A DNA stretch of 64,000 bases, taken from contig NC_030677.2 in assembly GCF_000004195.4 (NCBI RefSeq), positions 113,175,036-113,239,035 of the forward strand. Reading direction: 5' to 3'. A program made the position numbers and the translations under genes. Position 1 is the stretch's first letter. Each line of letters opens with the position of its first letter. The stretch comes from Xenopus tropicalis (Eukaryota > Chordata > Amphibia > Anura > Pipidae). Of the stretch, positions 35,801-50,800 are shown piece after piece. The notes below the pieces were generated by a model. That model saw nothing but the letters and a program-made list of their open reading frames with translations, ran no database searches and had not been told where the DNA came from.

Positions 35801-38800
35801 TCACCAATCCACCGGGATCAGATGGCTGGGCAGGGTGGCTGAAATCGGCCAAACTGCCTGACTTGGGCATCTTTAGTTCATATATTTATGGTGACTTTTC
35901 TTCATCCATAATAGGCAAGTAGCAAAAATTGTATTATGATGACCCCCCCCAACCACCACTTCTCTGCTCACAGGGACTTTGACAGTCACAAATATATTTC
36001 ATAGTAACTTATATACCAATAATAGAAAACCAAATGTTGTGCTTGTGATAATAAACTAAGATCTTATATGTATGTGTAAGCTGAATCTTATTTAGAATAA
36101 AAATCCAGCGTTTTCAGCAAGTGTAACTACTGTATAGACGAATGTCAGTCAGTGTCAAGTAGACAGAAAATGTAATAACGGGGCCATTTAAGACTTTGGA
36201 AAGCATACATCTTGACTCCATTAAAGAGCAACTGAAACCCTCAGGGGGTTAAATCAGAAGCCTGGTTTTCATTTCGTTGGCACATTCATGAATGCTATGT
36301 TTTGCTCAAAGTAATATAATGCACCATATACATCATACGTTCCACTGAATTTCGCTAAATCCAATGTTTTCACTCTCTCACTTACATATACATAGTCAGA
36401 CTGTGCCAGACAGGCAGACAGAATCTCCAGTGATGCTCTCCAAGGGTGTATCAACAGGGGATGAAAGGCATGTGACCTAGCATTTAGGAGCCAACTGGAC
36501 CCTATAGGCACAAACAATCATACAGATCTTTCACTAGACTATATACACTACAAACACTACATAGTGACAATTCCAGTACCACATCCTAGGCATGAGATAT
36601 AGGTCTATAGGGACAGGGGCAGATTTTGCATCTGGGAACACAAGCCTCTTATTAAGTCTGTGATATGACTCCATACCTGGTCCCTAGCTTGTAGCCTTGG
36701 TAAAAAAAATACTATTAGGTGTTTTTTTTCACCGTTAACATGTTCTTCTTTCACTCACCCTTATTCCAATACCAACGGTGACACCCATCTCCAAACTGGC
36801 CTTCCTTGTATATTTGCACTGACCTTAGGGTGAAGTTTAAGCTATAATATTACACCCAATGACAAATTGTAATAGATAGCGTTTGACTTGTAGTGCTTTT
36901 GAAAATCCACCATCATGACAATGATTGATTAGTATATTATTTACTTATGGGTCTTAACCCAAAAATGGGTCCCAATGCAGTTTAGGGTGAGTTTCCATGA
37001 TCCTCTTAGTGAATAAAGTGGTCTTAAACCAGTTTTTGGGCCTTAACACTGGTTAAAAACCACTGCATTATAGAAATAAACCATTTTCTTACTTACTTTA
37101 ATATATAAACCTAGGAAAAGATGCTACTTGGTACATTAAAGTGTTTCTTTTTTTAAACAATTAACTTTTCAGTTTATACTTTATTTAATATAAGTCTGAC
37201 TTTATACTTTTATCTAACATATTAACCCAGCGTTGGACATAAAATGCAACTTTGATGGTGAATTGCTACTTTAGACAATTAACATTTACATCAAGTGATT
37301 ACAAAATGAAATATAAGCACATTTATGCCATTTTATTTTCTTCCCTTGATTACCTTATTTACCTCAATACTGTGAAACAAGCATTTGTTTACTGTATTCC
37401 ATATCCATAGGTCATATCATCATGATGTTTTATTTTTAAAGAACTAGCAAGTTCACTCATGTATGCAGGTCGGCTTGTCCCCTTCAAGTCTCTTCTGCTG
37501 TTAGTCCTTTTCGTTCTAATCACTGTTAGAAGCAGGGTGCTTAGGCCGGAGGGGGTTGGGGAGAAAGAGTTAGAATACAGCAGATGCCTTTTTTGTGAAA
37601 GACAAAAGACCCACTGCCACCATGTCCACTTTTCAGAACTTTCATCCAACTTGGATCAAAGCAGTGCTTTGCATATCAAAAGATTATGGCATGGAGCAAC
37701 TCAAATTAGCCAATCGCCACCCCGCCAGCATTTAGAGCTTTACAACTAAGCCCCTCACATCTGCTCAGTCATTTGCCCCCTATTCTGTTCTTTTTTTTTT
37801 CTCTGTACAGGGTTGAAAGCCATTTACCGTCTTAACTATGGCCCAGGCAATGTACCAAAATGAGAAGCAGGGTGAAAGTAACGTAGGACTTTTAAGGAGT
37901 GATTTCCAAAGGTAAATATCAAGCTGTGTGACCCGGTAGATCCACACTATCATGATGTCAATTTGTTACCTGCACCTAGCATCTCTCACTCTCAAGCTTG
38001 TACCACAGTAAAGATGGAGTGAAATCAAAGGCACAATAGCTATGAAAGTCAATAATCTAACTTTGTCATGCTAATGTAATAGAGGAGGATAGAGAAAGCA
38101 ATCCTTTGCACTAAGGAGCCACACACTGCCCCTGATTTAGTTTCAGTGATACTATTGAAGCTGACAGCTGACAATACCCTGGTGGAATCCAAGGCACCTA
38201 ACATATTCCTTCTTTAACGTGTTTAAGGCCAACCTTTATGTAGCCATGTCACAGTTAAGGAATGTTTTTGTATGGCATAGTTACATGCCGCAAAAAAGGA
38301 AGAAAAACACAATTATTTTCTTAGCCGATCAAAAAAAAAGTCACCACAGAAAAAATATGCATAAAAAACTTTTATAATTATAATATAAAAAGCCTACACT
38401 GTCAGCCTCTCTTCTTCTACTCTTTTCTTTGTTATTATTGTTAACGAATTAAAACAACCTAATCTTATCTGTTTACAGGAGCTTGTTGTGTGCCCCTTTC
38501 AACCTATCCAAAGTACATATTCTGAGGGACACTAGTGACTTTTATTGAACTATAAACGATAATATTGTTTCATCATTCTCTATTCTCTAGCAATACAAGT
38601 AAGCAATACTTAGCAATTCTTTCTGTGTTTGTTCAAGTCTCCTCATTTAATTTTACTCTGAAATAGACAAAACAATACATATTTTAAGGCTATAATCATA
38701 ATTTATATGTCAGAGTATCCTTTAATGCTCTTGTATAGACCTGCTTAACCTGCCCACAGTTTCTAAACTATATATATAGGAAATGTATGTTTGCTAGTCT

Positions 38801-41800
38801 AATGCCCACTAGGGACCTGTGTTACAGATGTGTTCCCAGCTCAATGGTTAATTTAGGTGCAATTTGTAGTAAATGCTTATCTGCTCTCTTAGATATGCAT
38901 GTAGGGCCAGCCTCAAGGCCAATCACAGTGATATCTGAAATCTACATTTATTTCATATACTAGATTGCCTTAAAGCTATAGCTTTAAAAATATTTCTTAA
39001 TTTTAACAGCACTGTGTAGTACATTACGGAATCTTTTCAGTTAAAAACCTAATAGTGTTTTTTGTCATTTCTAATCATTAAAATGAATTTACATTTGATA
39101 AAAGATATTATACCACCTGCACGGGACAGTCTGAGCTCTCAAACTACCTTGTGTCTAGCGTGACCAAGATATGGCACAAGCAACATGATATCAAGCTAGA
39201 GAGTGCTCAGAAGCAGTCTAAGCTTTGTTTTCTTTTCGTCAGTTCTGGGGTGTATACAGCTCCCAGTTCTTCCACAAAGGGCTTGGTCCTAATGTCCCTG
39301 AAGTTCTTTAGAATTGGATGATGATGTCCACAAGCGCAGAAATAAGTACTTAATGCATGCAATAAAATTAACACAGCATGATAGCTATATAAGTATAATA
39401 CAGCTAGGCATGCTGTTATGCAATTAGATATAAAGGCTGCTCAGTTTATCCTAAAATCTGCTCTGCATGAACAAATGAGAGGAACCCTATTCTGTAAATA
39501 AGGGAGGAAACTAACGGGGCTGTGTGGTATATGTTGTAGATATTGTTCTTTCAAATCAAACTCAAGAGGCACTAAAATGAAAATGACAGAAGCCTGTGGG
39601 AAAGAATTTGGACCTTTTCTTCTTTTGGCTAATGCTCTCCGTTGTTCCACTGTTATTTGAACCTCTCAGACCCACATTATGGACAAGCACGCACATGTAT
39701 ATGCCTGCATTCCTTTACTGCAGATAACGTATATAATGATCCACTATTTTTGGAAAAAGGAATTGTATGTTAAAAAGAAAGATGCTATGGGCAGCTTTAC
39801 AGCCTCATAATAAAGTTGCAGATGCATTTAAAAGGGGAAATGCATCTCTGAAATTAACTTCTTTATCTGTTCTACAATTTCCAATTTGTTAATGAACTTG
39901 GCTCAAAGGTATACTTCAGCTGCATATAACTTACTAAAACAAGGACATATTTATCTCACAAAAATATGAAGCATCTTAAAATCATGACAAAAATAACTAC
40001 CAGTAAAATTCCCCTGACCCTCATAAGTCTTTCAGGATGAGTACTGTTTACATTTCTGTATGACATACCAAGGTAAAAATACAGAAAGAATTTTGGGAAT
40101 GTCATTTAAATACAGAGAAAATATATTTTTTTTTGGGGGGTGGTAGAAAATACCTAATTTATTGCCCATGCAGCAGTCCGTGGACACCCTGCATGGGACA
40201 TTGGCTAGAATTAAGGTTGTGGAGTAAAGGTGGCCATACACTATAAGAAAAGGTGGGCGATATTGGACCAATTCTTGGGCCAAACAACCGAATTACAATG
40301 ACGACAATAGGACCTGTCAGAGAAAGCCTATGCGGCCTTCGAACATCACATGAACAATGGGTTGCCCATCTGCACTACTAGCCACATGCCATCATTGAAA
40401 ACTGTCAATATGAGTAATGGGCTGGATGGAAATAGTTTATGTGGTTGGTTACAAAAATGGATTGTAAATGTTCTGCTGGCATTCTAGTCTGTTAAATCTA
40501 CTGTCCCAAAACATGTATATTTACACATCAAAATATGCAGGAAGCCAAGTGCTCATGTGTTACCCTACATTACAGTTGTCCAACAACAGATGCAGGCTGT
40601 AGTAACAGCTAAAGAGCAACAAGTTGAATATCCCTAAATTAAGCTATAAAAAAAAAAAAATAAATGATACAGTTCTGCCTCTCACTGAGCCAACATAAAA
40701 TATTCTGGGAATAGATGCAGTCCACTGTTGCTATGGAAACAAAATGGTAACCTGGAGGAAATAAAATACATCCACACTCCAAAGACTGAGCATGAGCAGT
40801 GCTTGCTGATGCAGTGCATTTGGAATTCTTCTGGCAGAACTTAGCAACAGTCTGTACAACCAATCACATTTTGAATATTATTTTTCTTCATTAAGAGGCC
40901 TAAACAAATCTAATCACTTATTGGTTGCTGTGGCTTACTGCCCAGCTCCATACTTGCCCAGTGTTGGTGAAGGAGCCCACAGGGCATGAAGCTTAAGGGA
41001 CTGCCATCCTGCTTGTACAGAGTTCCTGACTTAAGCATCTAATTTCAAACTGTACATTTCTGTTCTTATCTGAAAAGGGGGCAAAGAAGTTGGCATTATG
41101 GAGCTACTGAGAGTCAGTAATTGACCTTTTCCAATACAAGCAGAAGAGCAACTCCCCCTATTAAAGTTGAAATGCACTTAACTGCTTCAACTCAATGGAA
41201 CTCTGTGGAGCGTGACAGAGTTCCCAGGAAAGCTTCCTCCTTCTGGCAGTCACAGGGGTCTGAACCTGACAGATTGGCAGCTTGGACACGACCCTGCCTA
41301 ATCAACATGTATTCTTCCATAGACCTGCAAGTCTCATCAGACTACAGACACTCATTCAAAAGAATAATCAAGTTTGCATGAAAAACAGATCCAAAATATT
41401 AATGGATGTGATTGCATTTGCTTGTAAAGGAGGGCTTAACTCTCTATAAAACTCTTCTATTACACCTCCCAGAATACAAGCAAAAATGTAATTACAGATG
41501 CAACAGAATTCACCATTGAGAATGCAAAATAGAGGACAAAAAATATGTAATTCTAAGCAACTTTCCAATATGCATTCATTAAATCATTGGTTTGAAAGAC
41601 ATTTGTAAATATTATTGCTATAGATAATATCTATCTGTATGTTTTCATTCTCTGCACTCCAGGCTCTGACTCCTGAAACAAAGTTTAAATCCAGCTGATT
41701 AAAGCTGATTCAAAGACCTTAAGGAGATCTGACACCTATTACATATTTAAAGAGTGACACACAAGGAACAGGGATAAACAAGCACTATTTTCAACATGAA

Positions 41801-44800
41801 AAGCAGATAAAAGCAGATAACGTCTGTAGTGTAAAGTATGACCAAAGGACAAGTAAAAAGGTTGAAGGTACACAATATTTCTCTTATTTGCTGGAGAAAT
41901 GGGCAGATTGTGTCCATTTTTTGCACTTTAAAGGAGAAGGAAAGGTAAAAACTAAGTAAGCTTTATCAGAAAGGTCTATGTAAATACAGCCATAAGCACA
42001 CACAGAAACGCTGCACTGAGTTCTCTGTCTAAAGAAACAGGATTTTGTCTCTTTGTTTGCCAGTGCCAGAGACACACAGCTTTCTCCTCTCTCCCTTCTC
42101 CTGCTCCCACCTCCCTCAAGAATGCTAAAAACTCCCTCCCCCCCTTAGGAATTTGTGTTCTGAGCCAATCAGCAGGAAGCTTCCTCACAGTCTTACAAAC
42201 TAAGCATGTACACCGGTCTTGGTCATGGTGCAGGATTGTGGCATTATGGGAATTTTCTTTACTGAGCTCAGCAGTTTTTTTTCCTATAAGGCTTCTGTTC
42301 ATCTGACCGGGAGAAATATGGGGAGACTTAAGGGCACTATTGAGAGAACTTTATGTATGCCTGCAGCTTGAGGTTAACTCTTTATTAGCCTTTCCTTCTC
42401 CTTGCCTTTACAGTTGTAAATGACCCCTAAAATGCAGAAATAATATCCACAATCGTATAAAGCATCTTCCCCTTTGTATCCATGACAAATCCAATATTAG
42501 TAGCTGAAGTTATTACATCTGCTAGTGTACCAATGTGATTTAAGTTTGGTTCCTAAAAACATTTTTAATGCCTCCCATTTAGCCAAATTACATGTTACCT
42601 GTTGAGAAATCACTTAAAAGAGGAATGGAGGATTCCATAAATATAGCACACTTGCTACCATTCTGTTTTTGAATCATATAGGCAGTTGAAAGGGATGTTG
42701 GTGTAGCCCAGATACAAAACCATCACCTGGATGCTCCTCCAACTGGAAGTGCCCATAGGACCTCAATTCTTATGTTCTAGAAGGCCTTACTTGCTGCCAA
42801 ATGCCAGTGTGGCCTTTCTGTAGTGCTGGCAAACAGGTTCTAAAGTAGACTTTAGATAATATTTTTCTTCCTAAAAAACTATTATCACAAAGCACACAAA
42901 GAAACCAGTAAGATTACAGTGATTTGGGCTAAGGGCTGTGGCACACGGGGAGATTAGTCGCCCGTGACAAGTCTCCCTTGTCGCGGGCAACCAATCTCCC
43001 CGAAATGCCATCCCACCAGTGAAAATGTAAATCACAGGTGGGATGGCACACGCGGTTTCCTTTCAAGGCAACTTCCGCGATTTCCCCTGAAATCCACCTG
43101 CGATTTACATACTCGCCAGTGGGATGGTATTTCGGGGAGATTAGTCGCCCACGACAAGGGAGATTTGTCTCCCCATCTGCCACAGCCTTAAAAGAAAATA
43201 CATGAAGAAGAAATACATGAAGCCCTGAATATCATCATGGTATCACATATGTAAGCAGACAAAAAGACGCAAAAACAACAGATGTCCTCCTGCATTTACT
43301 CAAACATTTATCATTTATAACACATGATTGCTCACAAACAATTAACACAGGTTAATGAAGGCCATTGATCTGAAGGTCTGTACCGTCATGACATGAAATA
43401 TCAGGACAGCTGAAGTCATATGTGAGTTCTGTGCCCTTTTATGTGTTGGCATAAATTCTGGTATCATTATATCTTACAGCAACGCTTAGCTTTCTATAAT
43501 GTTGAAATAGCCACCTTACAGGATACCCTAAGCCAGTTTGAGTTAATATTTTGGAATGCTCATTTGCTGACCAAGGAACTCACATGTAACATTCAAAATG
43601 TTCCTGAGAAAAATACCAGCAATAACATGACAAGAATCAAAGCAAGTTTCTTCACAATTACTACAATGGGAAGCTCAAGCTGTCCCATAGCCTGTAATTG
43701 TTCATATTTTGAGTGTTAATAATTACAGGCTATAGGATACCTGCCCCAACTGCCACTGTGACCAACTGGAAGCAAACACCTGCTATCCTTGGAGTTTTAT
43801 CACCACTTTCTTTCAAGAAACAGAAACATTTCATGTACCCCAGACCTTATATGTTGTACTTTGGTTGGTAACAATCAGATTGGCATACAAAATCTGTTTA
43901 TATTTGGCCTTTGTAAGGAATCTATTGTTAAAACCATTTTAGTGCATATTATCTTACCTGTGATAAGTTCAATCCATTTAGGGGGTGGCATTGTTCTTCT
44001 ACCTGTTCTACTGCTCCAGTTCTTTTCTTAAGGCGCTCAGCTTCTTGAGCCAAATATAAATCCAATACTGGGACTCCTCTCGACTTGATATCGACCTCTG
44101 TTAGAGAGTTCACCATCAGCATAACCCAGACAGGTCTTTTCCTTTCCCAATTTCCAGCAATAGCATTGAATAAATAGTCAGCATAAAGCCCTTTTCCTCT
44201 TTGATCAGGGGTCATCCAGGAAGGCATCATAAGTTTAACATATTCCAAATGGCGTTTCAACCTTCGGTAAATATCCCTGGGCAGTACATTTTGCAAGTTT
44301 TCACCCTGGGGCAGCATCTGGCAACTAGTCAAGGCTGAGATTGTGTATGGGTCTGTTAAGTCCAATTCAAAGTACACAATATTGCTCTGTTGGAAAGCTG
44401 TCTTGGAATTTTCTGGGATAAAGTCCCATACCCGTGTATAAGGTACATGAATTGTGCCAAAAAAGTATGAGGGGGGATCTCGCTTTATTGTCCACAGAAA
44501 GGAGTTTAGTTGGCTTTGCTGAAATATAGGAAGACAAGCATTTTTTCTTTAAAAACATGAACCAGAACATTATTTTCTTTTTTTTAATCAGTATCATTAT
44601 CAAAAATTGGACATTTAGTGCAGAGGCACAAATTGAAACAATAATACTTTCATAGTTTATCCAATAAGCCATTATGCATAATGCCATTCATCACATTGGG
44701 GATTATCTTCATGGGCAGCAACTCTTAGCAACCAACCACTGATTAACATTTTTTTTAGCAAGCTGGAGATAGAACAGTGAAAGCAAAATATGAGAGGCTG

Positions 44801-47800
44801 CCATGGGATACTTCCCAGGTGTAGTTATTGTGACTTGCCAAAAGGGGTAACTTGGCTAACCACCATGACCTGTTTAGAATATGTAGCCACTGTGAAAATC
44901 AACCTACTGTGTTCAAAACTCTCCAAATGTACAGTGATTTGCATTAGCTATAAATAATCACAGGACAATGTCCAGCATTTTCTTGCAATGGCTTTTTTTA
45001 AAGTTGCTTCAACAACAAAAAAAATTGATGTTATAACTTGATATAACTTGATTGCAGGTAGAATGCACTGACCCATTGCAATGCCAATCATTTTCTTGAT
45101 TATGACCAACTAATTTGAAGTTATACTCAATGAAACTAATCAGCGTTTGGTGTCATATGCAAGCATACCTTTTTGTTACCAAAAATGGCACACAGAAAAT
45201 GTCTAGCATGAGGATAGCAAAGAATGGGACATTTGTCATTGTTAGGGCACATATGCTTTTAGACAACTGCTAAGCTTAGGGTAAATTTCAGCTAGATAAA
45301 TAATCTGCTTAAAAAATGACGTGTAAAAAAGACAGTGACGCTTTTTACCTCATTTTTTTTTTAATTAATAAAAACAGCTTAATAAACAGACACCTTCAAT
45401 AAAGCTTTTCAGGTTATTTTCTTTCCTAGAGCTGCAGGAAAATGAATCTACCTACAATTTACCTAGTCTGCTTAAGGCTGTTTTTGACTGTCAAAATCAT
45501 TTATAGTTCCACTTGACATATTTCTTTAACTTCACAAACTGTTTTAGAACTTTCCATTACATGCGTGATCATTTCTTTTTAGGTCCACAACAGACTTCAC
45601 CAAAGTAGGGGCTAATTATACTTGAAAGTAGTCAACTAGTACTGCTTGAATTGTCAATTAGTTATTATCACAATATCTCTTTATTGTAAATAGAGAGCTA
45701 CAAAGGAATAGAAAAGGGGTTCCAAATAAAAACAAAACTATTATTTGTAGAATCAAGGAAGAATATACATGAGTTATAAACTATGGACCATTAAAGACCA
45801 TAACAAATGGGACATAGTCTCTGCCAGTGTTTTTAAGCAGCAGAATATGATGGCTGTGCAGCCTGTCACTTACTTGAAATGATCTGTCATTAGCAGTGAC
45901 AGCCAGACATTTGACGGAAAACATGCAGGTTGCTTTTTTTTTGGCTGTCAACGGTAGTGTTGGGCAAATTTAATTCAAATTCAAAAAGTCACATTCGGGC
46001 TGAAATTCAGAAACTTATTATATTTCATCCACAAGGATGTAGCACTTTCAATGACTTACAACTCCCAGACTGCAGGAGGTTTCTGTTATACTGTAAAATA
46101 GGTGCTTCTTGTGACTGGCTACAAATATGTTTATTTGTTTTCTAAGATAAAAATAAAAAACTATTTCTAGCCATATTAAAGCACCAATGTTAGATCTTTC
46201 TGTGTAACATAAGACTTAATTTGATGAGTTGCTGTATGGAAACATCTAGAGAACCCTGATTTGATATTTTCTGCTATCTCTGTGATTTGCTAAACACATG
46301 CCAAAATAGAACGTGAGACGCTTCAGAGTAAGAGCACGTTAATAGACATCCTGACTGGGCAAAGGTGAAGGTGCAAATCCAAAAATGAACATATACACAC
46401 GTTACTGACCTAAAGCTGAAAGCAATTTTATAAAAATATGTAATTTCTTCAAATATAGCTGCAGGGACTGTTTTGAAAAAAAAATAAAAATGCACGGTGC
46501 ATGCATTCATAGGTAATTGGATCCAAATGTCTTGACCTGGCAGATGTTCCTATATATATATTATATACTTATAGGTAATTCAGGTAGTAGAAAAATAAAC
46601 TTGGCTTACATTTCTTAAATAAATATAACAAATGAAAATCTGGGATCAAGATGTGTATGGCATGTCTGCAATAATAAACACAAATGAGGGAGCAAATGCA
46701 GGAAGGGTATACCGAATACATAATTTTTGCATTCAGCTAAATAACAAGTCCTCTGCAAATGATTAGTTGTAATACTGAAACAAATGTTTAAATGGAAAAA
46801 ATGCTTCTTGAAATCTTAACAAACTTCTGATTTGGACTAGCTGAACCCCAAAGCAGTTTATTGAGGAACATTGACCTGAGGACCATATCTTGATTCAGCC
46901 CTTGCCAAATCGATTGTTGAATTACCCCCAAATAAATATCAATAAAGTTGGACTGACCCTCCATGGCAAAACAGACAGCCACCATAAGACTGACCACAAA
47001 TGTTGATGGCTGCATTCTATTGTTTATAAGTTTATAAGTTTGTATGAAACCACAGAAGGTGAAAACATATAATCTACTCCACTAGAATACTGTTCAGCTC
47101 CAGAAGATGCAACAAAACAGACAAGGTTTAATAGTGTAATATTAATCTTAAATATATACGCTGCTATGTAACACCTCATGATTAAAATCTAAAATGGTGT
47201 TTCAAAATCTGAATTTATGTTTCTTAAACTCCATCATAATTGTGGGACCTCAGACCTCATCCACCAACAGGATAACAGTCCATAAACCACTGGCCCAAAG
47301 TAAAAGGTAAAGTATTAGTCACTGGAGGGGGTGTCTGAGAAATAGCCCTACCCCCCATTGACTGAGGGTTTTAACCAAGGTTTTGTCTGTATACATAGGC
47401 TAAGAAGCTGCTGATCTCGTCAAGAGATAGCTAATTATGACCAGCTTAATTTGTCTTACAAGCAGGAACAATTACCCTAGATTTTAAAGGCTTATTTACA
47501 TCTACTACACTGCTTCCTAGAGTGAAAGCAATAAGATGTTGCCTGAATGTTTCCTTTACACAACCTACATTTCCTTTGCACACTAAATAATCCATGGTTT
47601 GAAACATGACAGAAAAAATGAAATGAAAAAAATAATTATTTTCTTAAAATGAATTGTATAGGGAAGGGCCTTCCTGTTAATCGGAACTTTCTGTATATTG
47701 GGTTTCTGCCCAAAAGTTCCCAAACATACTATACAATAATAAAATCTGCCATCTAATAAATGTCTAGTCATCAATATTAAATTGTGAAAGCAAGTTTATA

Positions 47801-50800
47801 AATATGTCATTTAAATGAATCATTTTTATGTAAAAAACTGACCGTCTTGTCATCCGAGGGAAAGTGAATGACAATGACATTTACAAAACTTTTTAAAGGG
47901 ATTCTGTCACACTTTTATGGTGTACATTTTATTTCTAAATTACACTGTTTACATAGCAAATAGTTCAATCTACCATTTAAAATTTTATTCTTGAACCAAC
48001 AAATGTATTTTTTTCTAGATGTAAAATTGGTGTGTAGGCAGCCATCTCAGTGCATTGTGCCTGATTCTGAGCTTTCAGAAGGAGCCAGAGCTACACATTA
48101 GAACTGCTTTCAGGTAACCGATTTCTTTTACTACTCCATGCAAGGCTAAGAACCCCAAAAGCGGAACCGCTCCGTGGGTCCTTCGCCTAAGGGTGAAGAT
48201 ACATGGAGCTACTAGTAGCAGCTACTTGTCGTTGCTACGGAAACAGACAATGCTGATCATTTACTGATAATTGTCTCTATGTGTGTTTTCGCAGAGGCAA
48301 TTCTCAGTATTGTCTATGGCAGGGTATTTAGTAGCTACTTGTAGCATGTGTCTTCACCTCACTGGAAGAGTCATGCTGGACATGGATTTTTTTTGAGTGC
48401 TATTTTGATCTACCACTTTTAACAATGCAGCTGTCAGGGAGCTTATCTTGGTACATTCCCATTGTTCTGCTGATCGGCTACTGGGGGGAAATGTAGGGGG
48501 GTGATATCACTCCAACCTGCAGCTCAGCAGTAAAGTGTGACTGAAGTTTATCAGAAACAGGTTACATGGCTGTGGCACCCTGTGGAATGAAGAATATGGC
48601 TAGCCCCATGTGAAATTTTAAAATTAAATATAAAAAAACTCTGTGTGAGCTTTTAAAAAATGGATTTGAATGCAGGATTCTGCTAGTGAAGCTCAATTAA
48701 TAGATGCATTTTAAAAAAAACATGTTTTCCCATGACAGATTTTAACAAATGCATATAGGAAAATTGCTTAGAATTACAATAATAATGATTATAATTCATT
48801 TATTTCATTATGCAAAATTCTATTGTTGGGTTTACACTGCCTGCTTTCAAACCAGGGTGAAAAAGATATTGGGCACAAGACCTGCCAACAGACAGACAGT
48901 GGGGAACTTTTTTCCACACACAAAAGAACAAAGAACCATAGGTCACCCCATCAGATCACCACTGTGATGGAGAAAAGTGTAAGTACAGCCACTTTCTCTA
49001 TGATGTGTAGATATTTTGTTGCATTGGCACAACATAATTAAAGTCAGGGAACGTGGAAGAAAAAAACCATAAAATGACAGAAAGTAAAATCAGAGTTTGA
49101 CTGTATTTGCCAAGTCACTTGTCACTTGGGAACTTCCATAAATACAAAGCAGTCTGGGTGACCTTTCTCCCCATTTTTTCGGTTCAGATGGTTTGCTCAG
49201 ATGAAGGATTCATTAGGCAATCCAGTACTTTAGAAAGAATAGAAAGTAACGGATTGATTTTCTACACTGCTCAATCAATCCTGAACAATCAGTGATGAAA
49301 CCATGAAAATTATGCAGTATATTAATTTAGCATGCAAACTTCTTTAAAAAAAATAAATATCATTAAACCCCAGTATTTTGTTGCAGAACCTTTGTAAGTA
49401 TCCATAAACCAGTTTTTAGTCTCCAAAAATCCTATTTTACTTTAGTACCACTATATAAACCGACTGCAAGCATACCTTCAGTTCTCTCAATAGTGCCCTT
49501 AAGTCTCCCCATATTTCACCTGTTCAGATGATTAGAAGCCAAACAGGAAGAAAAAACGCCGATCTGTGTAAAGAAAGTTCCCATAATGCCTTGCTCCTTT
49601 ACCAAGACGCAGACCAGTGTACATGCTCAGTTAGACTATGAGGAAGCTTCCTGCTGATTGGCTCAGATTCACACTCCTAAGGGGGGGGGGGGTGAGTTCT
49701 TAGCATTCTTGTGGGAGGGGGGAGCAGGAGAGGGGAGAGAGGAGAGAGCTGCGTGTCTCTGGCAGAGGAAAACAGACACAACAAATCTTTTGACAGAGAA
49801 GTCAGTGCAGCGTCTCTGTGAGTGCTTATGGCTGTATTTACATAGACCTTTCTGATAAAGCTTACTTAGTTTTTACCTTTCTTTCTCCTTTAATCAGCAA
49901 TAGCATCCGATCAACAGGTAGTATTCTACAGGCCACTTGTTAAAAGCAAAGATTTAATTGGATGCTAAGAGTTACTGTACCCAGGAAAGCTTTCTGCCTT
50001 TTATTACATATCGTAAAAGATGGTTAGGGACCTGCTCAAAGTAGACATTAAGTTTTGATATCCCTTGTGCCTGTAAATGTACCTCAGAAGGGATTTTCAG
50101 TCAAGTCAGCACATGATGTAAGCTGGGGTTCAAGCGCTTTGTGTATTGGCTTTATGGGGCATCTGCCCCCAGTGCAAAAGCCTTTAAAGGGGATGCTCAT
50201 CTAGAAAATGTTAAATTAGATTTAATTAGATATTTTTATGGTTTTTGAACTCTTCAATCTCATTTCAAGTCTCAAATAAAAATTCAATCTGGTTGTCAGG
50301 GGTCACTGACAGCGACATACAAAAACAAGATCGTTAGTGAGTGTTCCATTTTATTCTTTGTTTTTAGGCCCCCTCCTACTGATCTTGTATTATTTCTTCA
50401 AAACTGATGCTTGGTTGCAAAGGTAGCGACCAGATAGGTACTGAAATTCCAAGCCTGGCAGTAAATAATGCCTAACTGCAAATTGTCTGTTTATATCACA
50501 CTAAAACATAATTTTAAGCTGAGTTACCCCTTAAAGTGCTCTATTAAATGCACTTTAAGAAAAGACCAATGGGCACGTAGCTCCAACCTCCACACATCCA
50601 GCTATTAACTGTAAATTATGAGGACTACATTTCAACAACTGATACAGGCCCACAGTATGGCCACCATTGTTCAAATGTTTTCCCTTTCATAATTAAAGTT
50701 ATTTTACACAAAAATATACTGACTAAAATACAATAGTTTAATTGCCCTCTATTTAGCCATACACTAATCTGAATTAAAAGCCTCAAAATGTATGCAGACC

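Larger units (their letters stand above)
27240..43957 (-). other. Tiki intron 2 (about 16.7 kb)
   Basis: GTAAGA donor at its upper end and TTTACAG acceptor at its lower end. It contains the listed MITEs and a 60-bp minisatellite. The stretches 29800-33300, 33760-40220 and 40330-41900 look like ordinary intronic DNA in which I see no coding exon and no clear repeat structure apart from the fragment at 34745-34845. Confidence 0.85.

Noticed and set aside
37389..37749. Open frames on both strands (86 and 96 codons), one with a hydrophobic start
   Set aside because: Considered as a possible small secreted protein. No homology recognised, opposite strands equally open, no splice sites, and it sits in the middle of intron 2.
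41976..42302. 108-codon minus-strand open frame
   Set aside because: Lies inside the T2 MITE 41928-42405, whose relative at 49455-49893 does not keep the frame.
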